Below, piece by piece: positions 1-8,714 of a stretch of DNA of 64,000 bases. Location of the stretch: the NCBI RefSeq assembly GCF_025024155.1, contig NW_026251734.1, positions 310,001-374,000 on the forward strand, written 5' to 3'. The stretch is from Gamsiella multidivaricata (lineage: Eukaryota; Mortierellomycota; Mortierellomycetes; Mortierellales; Mortierellaceae). Under the pieces are notes generated by a model. That model was not told where the DNA came from and searched no databases. It worked only from the letters and a program-made list of their open reading frames with translations. A program made the position numbers and the translations under genes. Position 1 is the first letter of the stretch; every line of letters starts with the position of its first letter.

Positions 1-274
1 TACCTTTGACAAGGATCACGACGACGCTCTGTCACCCTCAGAGCTATCAGATTTTGTGTACAAGACCAACGGAAGTCGACCACCAGCTGCCTTCTTGACA
101 CAGATGGGCATTCAATTTGGAAAGAATGCCAAGGGCTACTTGACCCTGGAGGGCTTTTTCAATTTCTTCCTCGAGCAGACGTTAGAGGACCCAATTGAGA
201 CGCGTCGGGACCTGGAAAAGCATGGATGGGATGGCGACAGATTGGTCCGCGTTGACATTGCCAGGAACGCTTAA
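1..274 (+). CDS. C-terminal end of an EF-hand protein (5' truncated by window edge)
   Basis: The frame is open from base 2 to a TAA at 272-274 and encodes about 90 residues. The visible N-terminal part is a textbook EF-hand loop, DKDHDDALSPSE, with acidic ligands at loop positions 1, 3, 5 and 12, so calcium binding is likely. After it comes a hydrophobic segment (YLTLEGFFNFFLEQTL) of the kind that packs beside EF-hands, then a short polar tail. The upstream part lies outside the window, so the family cannot be decided. A large multidomain protein with one C-terminal EF-hand is possible; a Miro-type GTPase was considered but its C-terminal membrane anchor is absent. It converges on YAF9 with about 220 bp between stop codons. 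Confidence 0.6.
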   Translation, partial: TFDKDHDDALSPSELSDFVYKTNGSRPPAAFLTQMGIQFGKNAKGYLTLEGFFNFFLEQTLEDPIETRRDLEKHGWDGDRLVRVDIARNA

Positions 275-496
275 TAACACGAAGCTGCGGATCATTTCCA
301 ACCACCAAGTAGAGCATAGGAAGGATCATTGAAACCACCATAAAAATGTAGAAAACATGTGTATAACAGCTGTTATTCTCGGTCTTTTTTTATTTTGTTT
401 TATTTTACATGGACAGTTGTGTATCCCATATGCTAGATCCTTTGCTGCAGAGCATGCTTCATGATGGGATGACCGCAGGATATGGCTTTAGTATGA

Positions 497-1427
497 TCAT
501 TTTGCAGACAATTCTGCTTCGAGCCGCTTACACCGCTCCCGATGCTTTGCGATCTCCTGTGCTGTGGTTTTGATAGCCTTGTCAATGCGTTCAATTTCCT
601 CCTGCTCAGCCTGTAAACTGAATTGATGATGGGGCGTCTTTTTCAGTGGGATGTTGGATGTCGAGTTATCCTGTAGGATGTTGTAGAAACTATCAACCGG
701 CTCATTGAACACCTAATACGATCAATTGTAAAGCGTTAGTTCTCTCTTGCTCTCCATACCGCGATAAAGTCCACTGCAGTGATCCTGTATCAAAACACAT
801 ACGATCTCGTCATATGCGTAGCTGGTGACAGGTTTCTGTTTCGGCCATGGATTCCCTGGACCATCCTCTTCATATGGGTGCAGCTTCAGGCGATGGTAGA
901 GTGTGAGCGGTTTTTCTCCACTCGCTTGTACAAAATGGATTTTGATGATAATATCGAATTCGCCCCATCCTGTCTCTGTTACTTCGAATGGTGGTTTCTC
1001 AATCACTATAACGAATAAAGAAGAAAAAAAATCAGTGCTGTTGCTTGGGTTGCTGGTAGCCATCCCAGAGATAAGGCACTCCTGTCGCTTCAGCAAAAAA
1101 AAAAAAAAAAGCGTACCTCTGTTGGGGTTATCGTATGTGTCGTGAAGTTTGAAGGCAACCTTGCGGACAAAATAGGAGATGTCCTCATTGTTGATTCCTC
1201 GCACAGAGATGGTCCAGCGATGAGTATGGTCCGAGTCGCCGACCTTCTTCCCGTTCAGCGGTGTGGCCGAATTGCCGTAGATAATGGGTCTCGAGATCGC
1301 GATCCCCTGCCGAATGGAACAACGAATTGATCAGTAACAGAATCCAGACTCCTGGCACCGTTTGTCTTTCTATGCGAACGGCACCTTGCTTCTAGCATAG
1401 TACCTTCATGCGCTTTAGAGAAGTCAT
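497..1427 (-). CDS. YAF9: YEATS-domain chromatin reader Yaf9/GAS41
   Basis: Four exons on the minus strand: 1404-1427, 1117-1306, 803-1005 and 497-712, joined by GT-AG introns in continuous phase to give 210 aa. The protein starts MTSLKRMKGIAISRPIIYGN, a typical YEATS beginning. It carries the family's HTHRWTISVRG strand, the FKLHDTYDNPNR loop, the PPFEVTETGWGEFDI segment that forms the acyl-lysine pocket, and LYHRLKLHPY. After the YEATS domain (about residues 10-145) comes YDEIVFNEP and a charged coiled coil at the C-terminus, as expected for Yaf9/GAS41, the subunit shared by the NuA4 acetyltransferase and SWR1 H2A.Z-exchange complexes. The length matches the family (about 200-230 aa). The ATG at 1427 is the first in-frame ATG near the YEATS start; upstream sequence reads as non-conserved leader. 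Confidence 0.93.
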
Positions 1428-1872
1428 GTTGTCGAGTGTCGCCCAGCTGTCGTCAAGGTGTCCGTGTTGGTTGTTGCAAGCTGTTCTGGGGGCACAGCAA
1501 GGAAAGGGAGGAAGCTGTCCAATCGCGTGGCTTGCTGCGAGTTTTCCAACGACTATTGCCCAATTAAAGCTGGTCTGATCGCTATCCTTCAGGAGGCCAG
1601 TGCCTCTCGTCGTCTCTACTGGGAGAGTCCTGGCGCCTTTAGTCATTTGCCCACAGCATCGAGTCCTCTTGATCTTCTATCGAGTCTCGAGCGAGGTGTC
1701 TCAAGACTGGTCGCTGATACCGGCGCCCAAAAAGACGCCCACCTTCGCTCTCTGGCCGGTCTTTAAAAAGAATCGTCTTTATCATCATAAACAGAATGCG
1801 TTTCATTTTATTTTACTGGTGTATGGGATTCTATTGTACATCTTTCTGCGCGTCGACCGCGGAGTTCCCTCG
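1428..1872. other. Intergenic DNA: YAF9 promoter side and PEX6 3' end
   Basis: This 445-bp stretch lies between the YAF9 start codon and the PEX6 stop codon, both on the minus strand. It must hold the PEX6 3'UTR and the YAF9 promoter. Short open frames occur in all directions, but none resembles a protein. Confidence 0.5.
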
Positions 1873-4800
1873 CTACTTCCTGCCCTTGCCTTTACCCTTG
1901 CCGCCTCCTGAGGACTTGTTTTTCTTGGCAGATCCTCCGCTTCCCTGTTGATCAAACACATGCTGAATCGCCTGCTGATCCGGTTCGCTCACCACCAACG
2001 GCTCCTCCAGCCCGGCAGGCCCACCCGGTCCATCGTAAATTTCCTCTGTATGCTGCTGCAACTCATGGTGTTGTGCAACATGCTCCTCCACATGGCTATA
2101 GTCTGCCGCACGACCTTTGCCCTTGCCCTTGCCCTTGCCCTTGTCCTTGCCCTCCGCCGACTCGGACGATGAAAACTCTGGAGCGTCGCGGCTTTTCTCC
2201 TCAGCCTGCAACTGCCTCTGTGCCTCCTCGAACTTTCTCATCGCTTCAGCCTGCTCCTGTCCCAGTCGTTTTGCCGCCTCTGCCTCCTCCGCTGCAGCGG
2301 CTGCCTCCATGTCCTTCGCAAAATCATCGCTGTTGAACATCTTCTGAACCTGGCGGTAATGCTCCAGTTCTTGGGCTGAAACAGAGGGAACCAACTCCGC
2401 GAGCGCCTGGTCGAAATCCTCTTCGGTCACCTGCACCAGGATCTCATCTGGCTGGGCCAAGTGATCGAGATAGTACTGAGAAGTGATAGGGAGTGGGAGT
2501 GTAGATGTCTCGTCGCTATTGATGGCAACTATACAATAGATCCCAAATGGATTATGTTAGTCCAATGCATCTCCAAAGTTTAGTATGGATCGAAAAGAAA
2601 TGGTTCAACAACTGCAGCATACCAACACGCTTCTCGATGCCATCAGCGGTACGGGACATAGCCTTGAGCATGGCATCAGAGCACAGGGCATAGAAATCTG
2701 CACCCGTGTAGTTGAAAGGGCATTTCTCGGCTACGTTTGTCAAGTCCAATGAAGGGTGGAGACGGAACCTACAAGAAAGAAAACCTCCGAGTTAGCGGTC
2801 GAAACTCTCGCTAAAAAGAACTGCGTGCAATGCATTTCAAATACATTGAGACGCAACATACTTGCGGGTCAGCGCCTGGATAATACGCAGCTGCTCCTCG
2901 TGCTTCGTGCTGACGCTCAAATACAACAGCTTATCAAACCGTCCAGGACGCAACAATGCAGGGTCCAGCAGATCCGGTCGGTTCGTGGCTCCAATCACAA
3001 AGACATCTCCAGAGCCCTCACCTCCGTTCATTCCGTCCAGCTCAGCCAAGAGCTGCGAAACGATACGGTCCATCACTCCGCCAGAATCGCCCTTTTCGCC
3101 ACGCTTCGGCGCCACAGAATCCAACTCATCGAAAAAGATGACACAGGGCTTTGCATCGCGCGCGCGCTGGAACACCCGACGCACGTTCGCCTCAGACTCT
3201 CCGATATACATGTTCAGGAGTTCGGGTCCCTTGACAGAGAAGAAGTTAAGCGAGCAAGATGTCGCCACAGCCTTTGCGAGCAGGGTCTTTCCTGTGCCTG
3301 GAGGTCCATAAAGCAAAATACCTGAGCGCTTTTTGAGTCCGCTGGCAAACAATTCCGGATGCTCGAGCGGCAGCTGAATGGTGTCCAGGATGTCGTTCTT
3401 AACAGAGGCCAGGCCTCCGACATCGTCCCATGTGACATTAGGGATCTTGGGCGCTCCAATTGAATCCGAATAGGAGGCACGAGCCTTATTCAGGGCCGTG
3501 TCAAAGTCGGCAGCAGTGACCGCCACACCTGCATGCACGAGACTCTGTGCTGGCACATTACCCTTGTTCCATTCCTCACTAGATATTCATTCAGAGAACA
3601 TTAAACATGATCGTCAGCTAAAATGAGCCTTTCCGAGTTTGCGAAAATCAATAAAACAACAAGCGATGAATATTTACATGGACTTTTCAACACGGTCAAT
3701 AGCGACCAAGCCGGCACGTCCAGTCAAGTCGACCAGATCCTTGGCAACAAGCGCTGCAGTCTGAGTCGCCAGCGAGTTTAGAGAGACGTCTGGTCCCAAG
3801 GGCGTGGCCACAGTCAAGTTCTTCAGGATGGCGAGACGCTGTGCTTCGTTGGGAGCATCTACTCCAATCTCATGCAGGAAGCATCCCAAGACAGACGTGG
3901 GCACCTTGTCGATATCGCCTGTAGTAGCGATCACAGTCACTGGATGACCCATCGTCTTGAAAGCATCGCCCAGTTGCGTAAAGCAATCCTTGAGAACAGT
4001 TGATAAGATGGGTTCTATTTGACAAAAGCGCGGTGTGAAGCGTTGTGAGATCCCAAGCGAACAAACACCTTCAACAACATCCCAAACACATCTCTTTCCA
4101 AAGCACACGTACCTTGACCAGTCTCCAGGGCGACGCTTTTCCTCGCCAAGGCGTCGATATGGCGGAGGAGCAGAATACAGGGCCCACAGGCCACGGCCTT
4201 GTCAAACCTGGCCCGGACAGCGACCTCGGTCTTTGCGTCAGTGTCACTGGCAATGTCAAAGCAGTTGACCTCCATGAGATGGATCCCTGCGAGATCAGCG
4301 ACCCAGTCGACAATCGTCTTCTTTCCAATGCCCCTGGCTCCATGCAGCAATACCGTACAATTCAACCCGAGCTTGGACGAAAACGGGTGCAATCCTGAAG
4401 ATACAAGCTGATGGAGCTGAGGGAAAGCCTGAGGTGCTGAGGGATCATCCAATGCTGGAATAGCAGGACTGTAGCCATGACGCTTCAGTTTGGGCGGGAC
4501 TCTAGAGTGCTCCAATCCCGATTGAATCATCTTTGTGACCGAAGGGTCGACGAGCTGTGTGTGCTTATTGGGTTTGCCGGAATCCTCAAGATGTGTCAAC
4601 TTGAAATAAATCGTCGTCTTTATATCCGAGGGGCTCAGGGACAGACGGATGTCGATATTAGAAACATCTGCAGAATTCAATTGCTTAGGAGCTAACTTGG
4701 CAGCCTCCTCGTCAATCTCAACCCCGATGACATCTCCCTCACACACGACTCGCTCGTATTCCTCGAACCACTCCTTGAGCGCCTCCAAGCATGCTGTCTG

Positions 4801-6808
4801 CAGCGCCTTGTCAACTGTTGGCGACGATGCAACGCGAGCGACAGTGACCGCCTTGGCAACAACGGGCTCCTCTTGTTTAAGATGTGCTGCATCGATGGTA
4901 AGACAAGAAGGTGTGCCAAGATTGAAATGAAGTCCTGCAGGCAAGTATACTCGTGGCAATCCTTTCATGGCGTCTGTCGAGGGGAATGTCAACCCATAGA
5001 TCCTGCAAAAGCGGGAAGTCGACTTTGGCTCTTTGACGGATACATGTACCTATGATACGAATTTGACCGTGAGCGTAAGTTGCAGCGCCCTAGAATGCCT
5101 CACGAGATGTCATATCGTTCCTGATTAGAACGATGCTTACCCAGTCGCCGCTGAAGACACGTAACTTGCCCAGCTGTGCCACATCGACAAAGATTCTTGC
5201 CTCTGGATCATCTTCAGGTGCGGGCTGGGGCGACAATTTGTGGGATGGATAATGGCTTTTCTGGACCCATGGCGAAAAGTCGATAGAGGTCTTCTTGACT
5301 GGCCGCTCCTTTCCTTCAACAGATGCCTCCTGACTAGATAAGGATCGCATGCGCCGGCTATGTCCATTAGTGTCTCTGTGGATCTTACGGCCGTCGATCT
5401 CGTCGCCAGAATCGTCCATGACATCCGAAAACGTATTGTTGTCCTCCTCTTCCTCATCATCGTCATCATCCTCCAAATCGGCCACAGAGAAGTGAAGGTC
5501 CTTGAATGCACTCTTGGGTCCCGTGTGATGATGGCCCTTGACTAAGAAGCGTGAGGCGATAAAGTCGCCGTCAAAGTCAAACGGATCTGCCTCGTCTTCA
5601 AAGATGTTGAGGTGACTGTTGGGGATCGCTGACTCGAAAAAATCAACAGCTGTGGGTTGATCGAGATTCTCTCCTGCCATATCCGTGAAAATGATACTGG
5701 TCTCTTCCTCCATGATGCCCTGCAAGACGGAGTTGCACATGAGAACCTTGATGGGCAATTGCTCGCCGTTGGGACCTTGGATGTAGTAGACTTGCTCATA
5801 TCGAATGATTACGGGTTCGCCTCCTTGCGGCAAAAAGTGACTTGAGATCAAGCTGGGGTCTATGTAGCAATGAGAGGCCTGTTTAGTTTATTATTGTCAA
5901 CCATACTGTATTCAGTTGATAAGAAGATAAAGAACAGATACATACCTGAAGATATGATCTCGTATGCATCCGTAGTCGTTGCAGCCAGAATGATCTCGTC
6001 CAGCACAACCAGATCTGTCCTCTGAATGGTGATCTGAACCTGGCTCTCAAAGCTTGTAGACGGCATATGTACCCTGGCAAAGTCGGATGTGATGAAGCAT
6101 TCATTTTCTGCTGTCTAATAGGTTAATATCCAATGAATACACCGTGGTGTTAGATTAGCCAGGAACAAAAAATGAGAGAGTATGGCAGAGTGCAAAAAAA
6201 AAAAGTGGATCAGAGAACTTGCCTCGGGAATATGTCCATCGATCGAGGAGGTGAGGAGGACGGCTCGGGCGACGATGGCATTGAGTAACGGCTTGGCGCT
6301 GTGTTCGGAAGCCGTGTGCATCTGAAAGCTGTCCTTGAAGACGACGATCGCGACCGGAACCGAGCCTGATTTGTTACAATAAGAGGAGAGGAATGAGTAA
6401 ATCAAGGTTTGCCGGGTCACACATACACGCCCTGGCACGGGTGAAGACATGAAGGTGGGGTGGGAGAACTCCCCGCCGGGGATTGCGGGGAACCTCACGA
6501 GATGATCGCACGTTGACTTTTGTGAAAAAAAGACCTTCCACGGCAGTATATACGCATATCAGACCCAGGATCGTTGGGACCTAAAGCGCTGCATTCGTAC
6601 CTTGAGTATCTGTCGAGGCATTGACATTGGTCCCACGGAGTTGGTTCCAGACGGGCCTTGTCACCTGGATGGTGTTGTTGAGTCGGTAGAGGACATCCGC
6701 ATCCGCGTCCCTGTTAATAGATTCTTCAGGACGGATCGACAGCTTTGCCTGGACACGAGCATCAGTCTGGCTCCTGCTGTTCAAGGTGGTGGTGGCGACT
6801 GGCGACAT
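1873..6808 (-). CDS. PEX6: Peroxisomal AAA+ ATPase Pex6
   Basis: Exons I infer: 6601-6808, about 6439-6516, 6223-6365, 5946-6114, 5141-5859, 4113-5049, 3678-4014, 2862-3578, 2623-2768 and 1873-2528, giving about 1369 aa. Pex6 works with Pex1 at the peroxisome to extract the ubiquitinated receptor Pex5. The D2 domain is canonical: GPPGTGKT near residue 954, Walker B FFDELDSV near 1011, [19 protein letters not shown], and the C-terminal [16 protein letters not shown]. The D1 domain is degenerate: Walker [10 protein letters not shown] near 676 and [11 protein letters not shown] where Walker B acids should be, as is usual in Pex6. Beyond D2 there is a 150-residue tail with an Ala/Glu helix and KGKGKG repeats. 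One intron (6115-6222) begins with GC. The second exon is uncertain: the chosen frame needs a weak GTGCCA donor, while the alternative frame reads well but breaks phase with exon 1. Confidence 0.93.
2113..2152 (-). repeat. Hexanucleotide tandem repeat coding Lys-Gly in Pex6
   Basis: Near-perfect copies of the 6-mer CCCTTG (plus strand) encode an alternating [10 protein letters not shown] stretch in the C-terminal tail of Pex6. A second, shorter KGKGKGRK run ends the protein. Both lie outside the AAA+ fold. Confidence 0.85.
6115..6222 (-). other. GC-AG intron in PEX6
   Basis: On the minus strand the exon ends CCCGAG and the intron starts GCAAGT, the usual form of a GC donor. It ends TATTAG. 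Joining GAG to ACA keeps phase 0 and reads [18 protein letters not shown] across the junction. No GT donor in the vicinity keeps the frame. Confidence 0.75.
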
Positions 6809-7198
6809 GTGGTTGAAAGCGATGTCCTGAACTGAGGAGGGCGAGGTCGGTGAGTATTGTGGATAGCCGGACAGGGGACAGCCACACACAGGAAAGGGAT
6901 GTGGGTAGGAAGGGAGTGGGAGAGGGGTGGAGGGGGTGATGGAAGGAAAGAAGGATGGGGAGTGATGAGGAAGTAGCGGGAAGTAGTCGCCCACAGTGGA
7001 CTTCACATGAAAGGGGACAGTCTCCTTCCGGAGGGGACTGTCCCCCGCACCGATCGGCCTCAATTGCACCTCCCCCACACCTCCACACGCACTCACACCC
7101 TTTCGTTTCCCACAGCGGAAAGACCCTTTCTCGAACGCGGTTCTCCTCATTCCTCTCTCCTCATCCCCTCCTCCGCTCACCCCGACGGGATTCACACA
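6809..7198. promoter_or_regulatory. Divergent promoter shared by PEX6 and the HTD2-like gene
   Basis: Only 390 bp separate the two start codons, so both promoters and both leaders must fit here. The PEX6 side is G-rich on the plus strand (a CT-rich leader for PEX6) and the HTD2 side is C-rich with runs of CTCC. A 33-bp inverted repeat lies between (7013-7045). No clear TATA box is seen on either side. Confidence 0.6.
7013..7045. repeat. Perfect 10-bp inverted repeat with short loop in the PEX6/HTD2 promoter
   Basis: GGGGACAGTC at 7013-7022 is followed by 13 bases and by GACTGTCCCC at 7036-7045, an exact reverse complement. The loop itself contains CTCC and GGAG, so the stem can extend inward. 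It lies about 205 bp upstream of the PEX6 ATG and 154 bp upstream of the HTD2 ATG. It could be a dimeric factor-binding site or a leader hairpin; the sequence alone does not decide. Confidence 0.8.
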
Positions 7199-8453
7199 AT
7201 GACATCCATCCTCCTCCTCCGCACCCGACCCGCCTTCACCAAGGCCGCCCCACTCCTCTCCCTCCGCCCCCTCTCCTCCGTCGCCTCCCCTTCGCCCTCC
7301 GCCGCGGACATCATCGCCAACTGGAAGACCACCATCCTCAAGAAGCCCGTCCTCATCGAACGCGATACCATCCGGCCCCAGAGCCTCCAACAACTCGCCA
7401 TGACCCTCGACAAGACCACCCCTACTACCTCTGCCACTGCTCTCACTAAAAAGGGTGCACCCTTGCCCGTCAACTGGCACCATGCTTTCTTCCCTCCCAT
7501 GATCGGAGAACAGGATCTGGGTCAGGACGGATACGAAATGACCCATGCACCCCCAGCACCCTTCCTGGCACGCATGTGGGCCGGCGGTGGAGTCGAACAG
7601 AACCCGTCGAACCTGCTGCGGGTGGGCCAGGAGATGCTGATGAAGACCAAGTGCACGGGTGTGGATATCAAGCAGAGTCGCTCCGGTGATACGATGGTCT
7701 TTGTCAGTCTTGAGAAATTAATCGAGAACGAGCAGGGCTGGGCATTGACGGATACGAGGACCTTGGTCTACATGGAGAAGGATGAGAAGCGACCCCATGC
7801 GCCCAAGCCCAAGGTCGTGAAACGTACGTGATCTTTGAACCGGCTCATTATTATTTTGGATGGGGTATTCGGACCGCAACGATTGACGCGATCTGTCGGC
7901 TCAACGACTTTTCTTCATCCCTAGCTCGACGACAGGCGGATTTCTCGATGGCGGTCCACCCAACGGCCATCACCCTCTTCCGTTATTCGGCCATGACTTT
8001 CAACAGCCATCGCATCCACTTTGACCACGAATACGCGAACAAGGTCGAAGACCACCCAGGTGCATTCTCCAGTCTAAACTGAACATCTCTTAGCGAACAT
8101 TACTTTTAAGTCCTTAAAGCTAACGCTACCAATTTTTTATCTTCATTATCAATCCCGTGTCCGTGTCCGTGCCCATGCCAGGTTGCTTGGTCCATGGGCC
8201 CCTGACGGCGACTTTCATGCTCGAGAATCTGCGTCAGAAACTGAATCCCGGATTGATCATCAAGAACTTCCAGTATCGTGCCCTGAGTCCTCTCTATGTC
8301 GATCAGCCCTTTAAAATCTGTGCAAAGAACACAGCCGTGGTCCCAACCATGGACAAGGACGTATTCGAGAGTTACGAGGTCTGGGTCGAGAACCCTGAGG
8401 GCGGATTGGCCATGTCTGGCACCGTTGAAGTTGTCCGGGAGGCCAAGGCATAG
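7199..8453 (+). CDS. HTD2: Mitochondrial 3-hydroxyacyl-thioester dehydratase type 2-like (hot-dog fold)
   Basis: Three exons, 7199-7823, 7925-8059 and 8182-8453, join in phase to give 343 aa. The N-terminus (MTSILLLRTRPAFTKAAPLL) is Arg- and Ala-rich with no acidic residue, like a mitochondrial presequence. The first half carries a FAS1_N/MaoC-like region (WAGGGVEQNPSNLLRVGQ). The second half has the conserved FRYSAMTFNSHRIHFDHEYA motif, with the catalytic His of the HRIHFD hydratase site, followed by HPGCLVHGPLTATFML. HTD2 proteins dehydrate 3-hydroxyacyl-ACP in mitochondrial fatty acid synthesis; bacterial mesaconyl-C4-CoA and methylfumaryl-CoA hydratases share the fold, so substrate is inferred. 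It diverges from PEX6 across 390 bp, which could co-regulate two lipid-linked organelle functions. Confidence 0.87.
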
Positions 8454-8714
8454 GACAAATACCTATATACTTCTTATTTTGAAAGAAAAAAAAATGTTCC
8501 ACAGAGATCGCCACCAACCTCATGTTTGCTGAGCGCATTATGTCGCCACCAATTTTAAAATATTCGTATGTTGCCACCAAGTCCCATAAGACGCGACTGC
8601 ATCCCGCCTCAAATGGCTCCATTGAAAACGTTGCAATATATGTTTATTATAATTATAATCCATTCTAAAATGCTACACGGGTCTATGTGGTACTGCGTTG
8701 GAAATGACGGCAGC

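Noticed and set aside
1..274. Miro/Gem1 GTPase as identity for the EF-hand end
   Set aside because: The EF-hand fits, but Miro proteins continue into a second GTPase and a C-terminal membrane anchor, while this frame stops after about 60 polar residues.
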